From Larix sibirica (lineage: Eukaryota > Streptophyta > Pinopsida > Pinales > Pinaceae), in NCBI GenBank assembly GCA_004151065.3, contig NWUY0300002125.1:60218-86183 (forward strand): a stretch of 25,966 nt of DNA. Reading direction: 5' to 3'. Positions within the stretch are counted from its first letter, which is position 1, and the number at the start of each line of letters is the position of its first letter. The position numbers were made by a program, and so were the translations under genes. Of the stretch, positions 9,941 to 18,683 are shown piece by piece. Below the pieces are notes generated by a model. The model saw only the letters and a program-made list of their open reading frames with translations. It was not told where the DNA came from and did no database searches.

Positions 9941-9952
9941 CTTTAAAAAAAA

Positions 9953-10150
9953 GGCTATATGATTACCCTCGTTGGAACATATACAATGTGTATAAAGCTC
10001 TTATAAAAACTTTAGAAAGGGCTATGTCATTACTCTCATTGATACATATACAATGTGTATAAACTCTTATAAAATCTTTTCCATGAAAAGAAAAACCTTA
10101 TAAAATCTTTATAAAGGGTTATATCATTACACGTATTGGAATATTCATAA
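9953..10150. repeat. Degenerate tandem repeat next to LINE C
   Basis: Three related units begin at about 9953, 10020 and 10117 (GGCTAT.TCATTAC.CTC.TTG.A.. followed by CATATACAATGTGTATAAA and CTTATAAAA). The first period is 67 bp. The second spacing is about 97 bp because roughly 30 bp, including an extra CTTATAAAATCTTT, is added. The first unit contains the upper LINE C target repeat. Confidence 0.7.
9972..9990. repeat. Target-site duplication of LINE C, high copy
   Basis: This is the perfect 19-bp partner of 9041-9059. It lies within the first unit of the tandem repeat that continues to about 10150. Confidence 0.65.
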
Positions 10151-10349
10151 TACTCTAATCATGCCGATATTTCGACTTCTTCAACATAAGAACTATTTTT
10201 ATATGGGTGTGGTTGACAAGTTTTCTACTCTTACTTTAAAAATGAAGTGCACATGACTATGAAGATAAATGCAAAATGGTGAACCAAAGTTTCTTCTTTG
10301 TATAATGAATTCAGATGCATTAAATTATATTTATTTATCTCATAGTGCA

Positions 10350-10413
10350 ATTTTTTATGGTTCAGGTTTCATAGGAGAACGATTTTTTATGGTTCAGGTT
10401 TCATAGGAGAACG
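10350..10413. repeat. Perfect 32-bp tandem duplication
   Basis: 10350-10381 and 10382-10413 are identical over all 32 bases. The copies sit just upstream of LINE B. Identity in such decayed surroundings suggests a recent event or an assembly effect. Confidence 0.95.
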
Positions 10414-10524
10414 ACTATCCTATGAAGATTTAAATGGAGGTTTTCAAGCTAGCAAGATTCCATCATCTCCAAGTTATCATGGGAGAACGCTTGAGCGTTT
10501 AAACTCTCAAAAGAAAAATAAAAA

Positions 10525-11816
10525 GTGTATCAAGAAGTCAGTTCTGTCAAATCTTGTGCTAGGGAGGACATTAATTTAAATGAAGAGACTATGAACAACC
10601 AAATGACCCTAGTCCGTCATTTCTTAGGTCGGAAAGTAGGAGAGAAAGGTTTAAAAAGTAGGGTTTCTCAGAATTGGAGTGGTTTGGTTGGATATGAGCC
10701 CGTTTCCTTTGTTATATCTCGTAGCTAGGTAGCCTTTAAATTCAAGCAAACTCTACATGCTCAACAAATACTCAGTGGTCTTTGGAAATGGGATGTGTCT
10801 GTTCTGTTTCTGAAAAAATGGAGCCCTCTATTTGACGCTACTTTTGAAAAGCAACATCAAAACCTGATATGGATCAAGCTACCAAATCTCCCCTTTGACT
10901 ACTAGTATTTTGACATTTTCAAAGCAATAGGGAACGCCCTTGGCTCTTTTAAATAAGCGGACCTATCCTACCTCTCCAAGGGGAGAATGTGCGTTGCAAA
11001 AATCTTGGTATCTCTAGATCTAAAATAAGGACTCCCGGATCAGATAATTCTTCACAAAAAATATATCCCTCTAGTTCAAGCTATGGATTACCAATGTATC
11101 CCCTACAATTGCAATCGTTGTCACCTCCATGGGAATCTAGTTGAGGACTGCTCCCAATCCTTCAAGAGGAAAATATGGGTTCAAAAGGGGAAAGGCTCTC
11201 TGGGCTCGTCGAAGGAAACTCAAGATCCAAAGAGATGTGAATCAGTGCCTTACGCCCTCTGAAGAAGCAATTGGTCTTCGTGACTCTATCAAGAATTCGT
11301 TCAAGGGGAAGGTTGACTTTCCTACCCAGATAAAGCTACTTGAAGCAAAAACTATAGAGGAAGATATAGAATTTCAGTCTCCTAGAACCATGATAGAAGC
11401 CAAATTAAAGGATGACTCAAAATATTCAGGTAAGCTACCTAAACTGACTCCTCTGTCTCTATGGTTTTCTTTTGATCGGAGTTCTGGTTTATTAAAAGAC
11501 TCCTTAGAAGGAAATCTAGACTTTAGGAATTCTGAAGCCCTAAATTTAGCCTCATTGGGGTTTTTCTAAGTCAGAAGTGGAAGAGAATTACAAGATGAAG
11601 CTTATACCTAGACAAGGAAATTTAGGGAATTTGACCCCTGTTGATTATAGAGGAGGAATAGGATTGAATCCAGCTTCTGGACCTTCAATATTTAAAGGGA
11701 GAAGATATTTGCTCCAAAAATCACAATCCATAGCCTCTGTTGAAGTGGCAATAGGTAATCAAAAAACAATTTTAGGGACGCTTAGAGCAGTGGAATCCCG
11801 GAAGGTAGTTAACTAA
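10525..11816 (+). pseudogene. LINE B ORF1 (DUF4283-like, altered zinc knuckle)
   Basis: The true start is not visible. From about 10590 the frame reads TLVRHFLGRKVGEKGLKSRV, WKWDVSVLFLKKWSPLFDA and NLIWIKLPNLPFDY, the usual order of the DUF4283-like region in plant LINE ORF1. It is broken by TAG 10726-10728, a TAG near 10902, a TAA near 10954 and a TAA near 11027. The knuckle at about 11105-11146 reads CNRCHLHGNLVEDC: the zinc-binding His after the Gly is Asn, so binding should be impaired. The charged C-terminal tail (11141-11569, then 11577-11816) is in other frames. It ends with SRKVVN and a TAA at 11814-11816 that overlaps the ORF2 ATG. Confidence 0.8.
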
Positions 11817-13115
11817 TGTTGTGCTACTCTCTAAACTGTAGAGGGATGACTAAACCCTCCAAAAAACTAGCCATTCGTATAATTCTAATCAGCCTGATAT
11901 CATTTTTTTTCAAGAAACAATGATTGAAGGATGGAAGCTGGTAAAAGATCTAAAAAATTACTCTAAAGATTGGGATTTTGTTTATTTGGATGCAAAAGGG
12001 CGGTCAAGAGGACTAATAACAAGTTGGAGAGAAAATAAATGGAGTCTGTGCAACTCTTGGTCAATGGACTCTGCTCTTGGTACAGAGCCTTCATCTCAGG
12101 AAAACAGGGAATTTTTCTTGTTTGTTAATGTATATGGGTCGTATTCAGATAGAGTTCGATTCTGGGATTCTTTGCTCTCCAAAAGAATATTGGCAAATAA
12201 CCCACTAATCCTCGGAGGAGACTTGAATTTCTCTTTGGGGTTCTCAGATATTTGGGGTCCATTAGCACAAAAGGATGTTTTAACAGACGACTTTATTCAG
12301 AAATTGGACTCAACGAGACTTATGGGTATTGAACCAACTAAAATTTCACCTTCTTGGAGTAATAGAAGAGTGGGACAAAACAGAATAGCTAATCGTATTG
12401 ACAAGTTTCTGGTTAATGAAGGTCTTTTAGAAACTCCTTACAGATTTAGATAGTCGGTAGGAAATGGAGGGGACTCAGACCATAGACCAATCTTCTTGGA
12501 ACTTGTCAATATGGGTTGTAAACCATCTTCTCCTTTCAAATTCAATCCGCTTTGGATTGAGAATAAGGACTTTATTACTCTTCTGAAATCAGTTTGGAAG
12601 TATTTTGACAGTGAAAGCAATGAATCAGCATCTATCCAGTTTCTCAATAACTTTAAAAAAAAGCTAAAGAAGTCTCCCTGAAGTGGTCAGTTAAAATGAG
12701 ATCTCTGGAAGATAAAGAATTTAAAGGAAGTTGAACAGAGATTGGCCAACTAGAATGAAACTAAAGGAATGGGATTCATCTCTGAAAACTCAAAGGATTC
12801 AGTCTTGGCACTGGAAAGAAGACGTAGGGAATTGTTGCTATCCCAAGAAGCGAAGTGGAGATTAAAGAGTAGCATAGCTCTTTGGCTCGCTAAAGGAGAT
12901 GAGAATACTAAGTTTTTTCATCAATTTTCTAACCACAAGAAAAAAGTAAACTACATTCTAAAATTACATTCTGATGTCGGGGAAGAAGTAACTACGTTTG
13001 ATGAAATAGATAAGGCAGGAGTAAATAATTTTGAAAATATTTTCAAAAAAAAGGATATTGATAATGTTCAAGAAGTTGTTAAGATTGTTGGATTTTGTGC
13101 AACTTCGGAAGATAN
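11816..13115 (+). pseudogene. LINE B ORF2: APE-type endonuclease and linker only
   Basis: The ATG at 11816 shares one base with the ORF1 stop. The domain keeps every catalytic motif I can check: LNCRGM (Asn), FFQETM (Glu), LILGGDLNFSLGFSDIWGP (Asp and Asn) and GDSDHRPIFLEL (Asp and His), so it is better kept than the LINE A copy. Breaks: a one-base frame change between LAIR and NQPDII (about 11880-11892), TAG 12451-12453, TGA near 12679 and stops near 12697-12756. The linker has RRRELLLSQEAKWRLKSS and GDENTKFFHQFSNHKKKVNY. The frame runs into the N at 13115 before any RT motif, so it is truncated there. Confidence 0.85.
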
Positions 13116-13337
13116 AAATAATGTCCATAAGGTGAAATACTTATAATCCCTTAAAAAAATCACCACAAATTTTAAAATGGGATAAAATTTGAAACATAAT
13201 GCATTATGTAATTGAAAATTACAAAAATGAAGTACAACATAGTCTTCAAATTTCAAAAATTTAAAAGGAAATCCATAATGTCAAATAGTTATAATCCCTG
13301 AAATCATTTCACAAAATTTAAAACATGGTCAGATTTT
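13116..13337. other. AT-rich stretch with a short direct repeat
   Basis: No gene is seen. ATAATCCCT followed by AAA-rich sequence occurs near 13143 and again near 13291, as a degenerate repeat of about 40 bp. The change from LINE B to this sequence happens at the N. Confidence 0.5.
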
Positions 13338-13604
13338 CTATTCTTGTGACCTACTTGTCACATCATAAAACTCTAAATCATCAAAATCACATGGAGTAGT
13401 AAAAGCACTAGAATTGTGATCATATTCATCAACAAGTGGAACTCTATCATCACCATGCTCATCACCAATGTCACCATTGGTGCCAAGATCATCTTCTTTT
13501 GTAGTCAAAATAGGTGCAAACCATGTACAAGATGAACTAGATGAATCTTTCAGCACACTACTTAAGGCCAATTGCAAATTACTACAAACATAGACAAGTT
13601 CTTC
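13338..13604 (-). pseudogene. Probable 3' end of a plant hAT transposase
   Basis: The minus-strand frame is open from 13604 to 13338 after a TAG at 13605-13607. It begins EELVYVCSNLQLALSSV, which resembles the D/E-L-V-Y-V-H-S-N-L-R-L-L segment that follows the dimerisation domain in plant hAT transposases. It ends in a Ser-rich then acidic tail (DDLEFYDV), also usual there. The transposase core, catalytic residues and terminal inverted repeats are not visible, so the assignment rests on this short motif, recalled from the family. Alternatively it is the last exon of an unrelated host gene. Confidence 0.4.
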
Positions 13605-13775
13605 CTACCTTGTAGATAATAGTGTTTATTTTATTTTTTGAATATGGTTTTTAACCTCGTAGGGTTAGGTTTTTTACCCAATATATTTTTAAGCTTTCTA
13701 AAAATCGATAATAATAAAAATTAGTTTTTTTTAAATTCGCCCTGCAGGTTCACTTGGGGTTCAAATCCACTTCAA

Positions 13776-13835
13776 GTTTGCCTTGAGGTTTGGAATGAGG
13801 TTTGCCTTGAGGTTTGGAAAGAGGTTCGCCTTGAG
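13776..13835. repeat. 24-bp minisatellite, about 2.5 copies
   Basis: The unit GTTTGCCTTGAGGTTTGGAA plus four bases occurs at 13776-13799 and 13800-13823 (23 of 24 identical), with a partial third copy from 13824. An inverted repeat AGGTTT-GGC-AAACCT follows near 13847. Confidence 0.9.
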
Positions 13836-13930
13836 ATTCACCTATCAGGTTTGGCAAACCTCAACGAATTTCAATTTTGTTTTCAGGTTTGTCCAAATTC
13901 GAACCTTAAGGGTTGACGTTAGGCAAACAC

Positions 13931-14445
13931 TGTAACTTAGCCTCCAATAATAAATGATAATTGTATTAATTGATTGAAAGGGGCAGGTGCAGGGTACCTC
14001 TCCCTATTTATAACAAGGGAAGCTTATCACACAAGCCTCCTCACTTGACCAGGTATAATGTATGACAAAACTTGTGCCCCAAATAACCTTAAGTGGTAAG
14101 TTGAGCCCCTATTTAACCTGGTAATACGGCCTATGGCCTTGTTGCCTTTTTCAATCTAGAATGCCCTAAACAATCTATAATATCTTGTTGTACAACTTTA
14201 TTATGGATTAAGGACTTGGCTTCATAATAGCCAATTAACATAAATCTGATTATCACAAATTGTTGTGCTTGGAAGCCCACAATTAACCTGATAATATGCC
14301 TTAGGCCTTGTCGCCTTTTTCAATCTATAATGCCTTCTACGATCTATAATATATTGTCTTACAAATTTATTATGGAACTAAAGACTTGGCTTCAAAAGAA
14401 GCCATTAACATAAATCTTATGACAAATTGTTGTGGTTGGAGTACA
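13931..14445 (-). mobile_element. LTR-like block, possible solo LTR
   Basis: Read on the minus strand the block could begin TGTACTCC and end GCTAAGTTACA, which gives TG...CA ends. A TATAAATAG box lies about two thirds of the way along, and AATAAT-rich sequence follows it, as in a plant LTR (U3, then R-U5). The upstream part is duplicated (about 170 bp in tandem). I found no matching 5-bp target duplication at these ends and no second LTR, so the limits and the call are tentative. Confidence 0.3.
14004..14012 (-). promoter_or_regulatory. TATA box in the LTR-like block
   Basis: The minus strand reads TATAAATAG followed by GGAGAGG, a strong plant TATA-box match. It supports an LTR or other promoter reading toward lower coordinates. 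Confidence 0.4.
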
Positions 14446-14446
14446 T
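14113..14446. repeat. 170-bp tandem duplication
   Basis: Two units begin TTAACCTG at 14113 and 14283 and align along their whole length, sharing CCTTTTTCAATCTA, GACTTGGCTTCA and ACAAATTGTTGTG.TTGGA. They have diverged by substitutions and small indels. They form the upstream part of the LTR-like block. Confidence 0.9.
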
Positions 14447-14650
14447 TTTGGCTATATCCCTGTACTTGTATGTCAACATGGTGCAGTAAACACTTAAAGT
14501 ATCGAAGCCCCTTTCCAATGCAAGCCTAGCATCCAAGTCATTGGTTCTATAACAGAAATCCTTGCAAAATACCTCCATACACTGCAAGGCTAGCAGCCCA
14601 TAGTCATTGGTTCTATAACAGAAATCCTTGCAAAATATGCAAATTGCCAA
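14417..14650 (-). CDS. Unrecognised short ORF with a 22-residue repeat
   Basis: The minus-strand frame holds two copies of a segment containing CKDFCYRTND, encoded by a 66-bp tandem repeat (a 36-bp identical core at 14536-14571 and 14602-14637), then ALERGFDTLSVYCTMLTYKY. The frame is also open upstream (LDAWIYLAICIFCKDF). The repeat length is a whole number of codons, which keeps the frame but may be chance. I do not recognise it; it may be an exon of a host gene or non-coding. Its low-coordinate end overlaps the LTR-like block. Confidence 0.2.
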   Translation of the reverse strand: MAICIFCKDFCYRTNDYGLLALQCMEVFCKDFCYRTNDLDARLALERGFDTLSVYCTMLTYKYRDIAKMYSNHNNLS

Positions 14651-15542
14651 GTATATCCAAGCATCTAATCATTCAAACTACACTTCTTAAGTTACATTTA
14701 AACCATAATGGCAGAATTTAAAAACCATGGGGAGGATCAAAGCACACTGAGAGTTGGAAGAGCAAAACACCCCCACCACAATCCAAAGCTTGATATCTAT
14801 TTATGAATGATGTAAAGCCTTAAATGCAAAAAAACATGCTGCCGACAGCATAGCAAGTTATACAAATGACGAACAGAAAATGATTCTAAAGACAGTCAAG
14901 TCGATTTCATACAGGAGCTAATGGTTCTAAAGAATCACGACTTTGAGAGCTAAAACAAAGTCCAAAATTTAAATTTTAGATCATCGGCTCTAAACTGATA
15001 AAGCATTTCCACAATTTAAGAAGACAATTCAATTCTAGATTTATATAAGAAACAGTAATTCAATTCTCCAAAAATAGAGCAATAATGCAGTATTTCACAG
15101 AAGTTTTATATACAACATAAACATCCTCACAGTTCTTGCTGACAGCCCCTTAAATGTAAGTTTAGGCTACAGCTGCAGAGAGAACATGGAATTCTGCCTG
15201 TGTTACAATTACATTAAATTACAGGATTAATGCAACTATACAGATTCTAGCCGTAAAAATTGGACTGAATATTGTTCTCAATTTTCCAATAAATTCAGCC
15301 CAAGTCTCTAGCAATAACATCTACAGCTCTTGCAAACTATAAATTGTGTACATCCTGATTACCTTTTTATCAGGTATAGAAAGCCTCCTTAAATGTATGT
15401 ATGAGAATTGGATGCATATGAACAAGGCATCCATGTGAAAAAAGGGGAAAATGTGATTTTATGCACTTCCTAAAATGCGCTGAATTTTGGTACTCCCAGC
15501 AATGTACAATGGCCGTGTCTCTCCAAAAAAGCAACCAGGGGT
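14651..15542 (-). other. Probable 3' UTR / intergenic DNA below the host gene
   Basis: No coding sequence is seen. The part next to 15543 is likely the 3' UTR of the gene read on the minus strand. I could not choose a polyadenylation site. Confidence 0.4.
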
Positions 15543-16111
15543 TCAAGCTGGCATTAGCACACTACAGTGTGACTCTGAGCTTGAGGAGGCAAATCCTTCA
15601 ATGCGTACTGAAGGGTGGTTTGTTCCAATTGAGGATCCGCAAGACGACTGCTGTGACACCATGACCGGAGATGGTGGTATCCCATTTTCAATGAACTGTA
15701 CATCATTAACTAAAGGATTAGCAGAGCGGCTTGGAGGGGATCCACAGAAGTATGGAAGGGAACTGTTTACATTTGCTTGGTCTCCACTCCCACTCTGCAC
15801 ATTCAGATGAAAAGCCTAAATGAGTTTTAAATGTGTACTAAATATTATCAAAAATAACTTTAAGTTTATATAGTAAAATATTTTTTTCACCAGATGGCAT
15901 TTTCAAAGAAAATTCAACTAACATTAAATTCTATTTGGAAAGTCATTCTAAGGTTTTAATCCGCTAAATTTGTTCTGTGATTAAAAACCAAAAGCAGACA
16001 GCAAGAAAAGAATTGTCTAAAGCATAAACAAACAGATAAAGCAATACCTTATTAAGAAAAATGTCTAAAATCTCATAGCTTGGCTCCCCTTCACACCTTA
16101 ATGTTGATTGG
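15543..16111 (-). CDS. Host gene fragment: last two exons of a plant protein of unknown function
   Basis: Two minus-strand exons join in frame. Exon 16111-16048 (64 nt) is preceded by TTTGCAG and followed by GTATTGC; it encodes QSTLRCEGEPSYEILDIFLN and a final Lys. After a 253-nt intron, exon 15794-15543 is preceded by ATGTGCAG. It encodes SGSGDQANVNSSLPYFCG, then SPPSRSANPLVNDVQF, then PSVRIEGFASSSSESHC, and ends LMPA and TGA. Reading phase is kept across the intron, which chance ORFs seldom do. The G-S-P-P-S-R-x-x-N-P-L-x-x-D-x-x-F motif is one I recall from plant proteins without an assigned role. Upstream exons were not found; they may lie beyond the LINE D insertion. There is no signal peptide or membrane segment in the visible part. 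Confidence 0.6.
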
Positions 16112-16860
16112 CTGCAAACATTATATCAAAGGGTGAGGGGCAAAAGAGAAGATAAATGATAATAAACACTGAAAATTCAAGATTCAATTTTCTGTAACAA
16201 AACAGACATTGCTATGTAGTTGCACAACTGTAATCATCAGCAATACATCAATCATATTGACCATGATATTAGTAAGTAATAACATATAAATCCAGTTTCC
16301 TTCTAATCATAAAATATGGAACTCCAATACACAGTCAAAATTCAGGGACCACAACCTTAAGGTCAACTCTTAAAAGCCCCTTGCAATAACTTAGCATCAA
16401 TCCATGACAATGACAATGTCCAATTCTTAATCCTTATAAGTGGCCATTCCTGGTCAGGTTGCTCCAATTGTGTGCTTGTGTGGAAACAGTGAAACACACA
16501 CACACACAAGTATGGATTTCTGATGATGGAGAGCAATGGAGTGCAAATTAAAGAATTCCATTCTTCAACCTACGATCTCTAATACCATCTTGATTTATTT
16601 CCTTGTATTCTGATCCAATAAATCCCAATACCCCGATGTGTGACTTGGCAGACAGCCCTCAATCTGCCCCCAATATCACTTTTAGTTATGTAGTCAGGCT
16701 GTTCCAACATCCCTGATAAACTGGCCAATTTATTAGAGATTTTCATGAAAATCCACAAGGAAAAGAAAAAAACAGTCAATAGTTCCCTGCAAAAATCACC
16801 AAACAAATGTAATGGAATGGAAAGACAAGATAATCAATAAAAAGTTATGGTGTTGGTTAA
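16112..16860. other. Probable intron or upstream DNA of the host gene
   Basis: No convincing exon is seen. The minus-strand frame 16806-16579 is open but has no recognisable domain. An (AC)8 microsatellite lies at 16493-16508. Confidence 0.4.
16493..16508. repeat. (AC)8 microsatellite
   Basis: A run of eight AC dinucleotides that could be length-variable. Confidence 0.9.
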
Positions 16861-16988
16861 TCACCTCAGATAGAATTCAACCAGGAGAAAAGGAAAGCAT
16901 CCAACAAAAAGTTCAATGAAGCAATTTATTTCTGCGAGACACATCTATCAGAACCCTGGGAACGAGGACAGCTGCCCAATCCCATATT

Positions 16989-17830
16989 CTGCAGCATATT
17001 CCCAAACTACTCTTAGAAGAAGAAAAGTTCCTCCTAATGAAGCCTATAATGGAAGAAGAACTCCACTAGACAGTGATGTCTATGGAGAAAGATAAAACCC
17101 CTGGCCTTAATGGCTTCCACATTGAATTCTTCCATAAATTCTGGGAAACCACTAAACAGGATCTTCTGGCTGCTACTGGAGACTAGGAGTTGAGCAAATC
17201 AGAACATATTCTGAAAGCTATGAACTCAAACATTCTCACTCTCAGTCCCAAGAAGGATAATCTTGACTCTCTAGATTCTGCCCAATATGTCCATGAACAC
17301 TACCCATAAGGTGATCACTAAGACCATGACCAATAGACAAGCTTCTCCTCCCCCTCAACACATTGCTCCCCCAAGCAAGCTAACTTTGCAAAAGGTAGAC
17401 AAATCCTGAATCAAATAATCATTGGACATGAAGCTGTACAATCATTTCACATGAGTAAATCATGGTCCAAGCTAAATTTCGGTGGTGCCACAAGGGGCAA
17501 CTTATACATGCAAGGTATGGACCCATGGGGGCCTCACAAGACACAACCATGGTAATATGATCAAGGCTTGCTCACGCTACATTGGGATATAGTCCAATAA
17601 TTGCCCAGAGGTTGAAGCACTGGTAAACGGGCTTCCCCTAGCCAAGGATTCAAAATTTCAAGCATCGAACATCTAAAGGTCAAGGGTAATTCAGAAATTG
17701 TAATCAACCTTCTTAACAAAGAAGTTGGTAAAGCAAGCTCACGTCCATGATTAGCCACGCCAAATCCCTCTCATAGTATTTCCAAGGAAGTTTAATTGGC
17801 CAGCAGACCTTCTTGCCAATGTAGCTGTGG
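16989..17830 (+). pseudogene. LINE D: internally deleted plant L1 ORF2 (RT fingers joined to RNase H)
   Basis: The plus strand has the N-terminal RT segment (IPKLLLEEEKFLLMKPIMEE, then EKDKTPGLNGFHIEFFHKFW, then LTLSPKKDNLDSLDS). The fingers segment follows (ANFAKGRQILNQIIIGHEAV in a shifted frame), and the sequence passes at about 17455-17470 straight into RNase H: KLNFGGATRGN, SNNCPEVEALVNGLPLAKD, LKVKGNSEIVINLLNKE and LLANVAVDQS. RT motifs A to D, the thumb and the zf-RVT region are missing, so roughly 1.5-2 kb is deleted. RNase H has Gly for the first catalytic Asp and Asn for the third. Stops include TAG 17075-17077 and a TAG near 17189. It lies upstream of the host gene exons in antisense orientation, perhaps inside an intron. 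Confidence 0.85.
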
Positions 17831-18106
17831 ACCAGTCATGGGGTTACCAGTCCTCCACCCTAATCACCCCCTGGGGATGATGAGGAGCTTTGGGGAAAAC
17901 TAAAGAAAGTGGTAACACGGATTACAAGGCTAATCATGCCACTTATTAATGGTGAACATCTCCTACATAATTTTCACATTCTCTTTATGTGTGCTTGTCT
18001 CCTCCTTTTGATATTACTTAGCTGCGATCTCTAAGGCTCCCTGGTACCTTCAAAATTAATGCATGCACATACGTAAGCTACAATGTATCCTTGAGCATAC
18101 TGTCTC
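17831..18106. other. LINE D 3' flank, no gene seen
   Basis: This may include the LINE D 3' UTR, but no poly-A tail was found. No other feature is supported. Confidence 0.4.
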
Positions 18107-18683
18107 ATGATTCATCCCTCCACAAGCACTGACACATGCTTGAGGATCCAGGACGTGGATCCTGCCACATCTTCTAATCCCCCACCCCCCGTTGTTCAGC
18201 TCATCATCAAGATCCTCCTTCTGTTTGCATTCATCTTGCTCCTCAGTGCTTCTTTTCTTCCCTCCCATTTCACCTCCTCCTTGATCTCCTTTTCATCATT
18301 GCTTTCCATGGCAGATCCCAACCCCAATCTGACCCTTGGCCCCTCTTCCAAGAAGAGGTGCCTCTCCCTTACTGCTTCTCAATTAATGCGGTTCATAAAA
18401 ATGAAGTATCTCAGTGAGGATAACTTGGAAACCATCATGCAATAAATTAAGGACAACTGCGGCGTTAGAGTCTAAGGGTCGAGACACCACAGAGGAAGAA
18501 GAAACCACCACCCCAGGGCGTACAACCTATACATCTACCTTTTCACATACCCCAACATTGAGATCAACCATCAAACAAATCTTCATTGATTACGGCCACA
18601 ATATGATGAGGAACAACCTTGAGTTCCAGAATGTTGTTCTGGATTACCTGGCCAAGATGCTCAAGGTAGTGAACTACCACTAG
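18107..18683 (+). other. Unrecognised plus-strand ORF pair
   Basis: Two overlapping plus-strand frames (18107-18445 and 18414-18683) may be one broken coding sequence. The first has a hydrophobic segment (IIKILLLFAFILLLSASFL) and then, from a second ATG near 18309, MADPNPNLTLGPSSKKRCLS and LTASQLMRFIKMKYLSEDNL. The second has a Thr/Glu-rich stretch and DYGHNMMRNNLEFQNVVLDY. The part from MADPNP onward looks like a helical soluble protein and could be a domesticated or broken element ORF. I recognise no family. Confidence 0.2.

Larger units (their letters stand above)
10414..13115 (+). mobile_element. LINE B: plant L1 lacking everything after the endonuclease linker
   Basis: This is a second L1-type element, on the plus strand. 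It holds ORF1 (DUF4283-like region, altered CCHC knuckle, charged tail) and the first part of ORF2 (endonuclease and linker). It stops at the N at 13115, just before the RT, and the sequence beyond is unrelated AT-rich DNA. LINEs are normally truncated at the 5' end, so loss of the 3' part needs a later deletion or rearrangement, or an assembly join at the N. The 5' edge is uncertain; 10414 is only the end of the 32-bp duplication. Confidence 0.85.

Noticed and set aside
9953-10150. Repeated units that could suggest a CRISPR-like array
   Set aside because: The units adjoin without unique spacers, have diverged, and lie in plant DNA; they are an ordinary tandem repeat.
13758-13768. GGTTCAAATCC, a tRNA/SINE B-box match
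   Set aside because: No A box at a suitable distance upstream and no acceptor stem after it, so neither a tRNA gene nor a tRNA-derived SINE is supported.
16579-16806. Minus-strand ORF of 75 codons considered as an upstream exon of the host gene
   Set aside because: No splice signals in suitable phase and no recognisable motif; left as intron or intergenic DNA.
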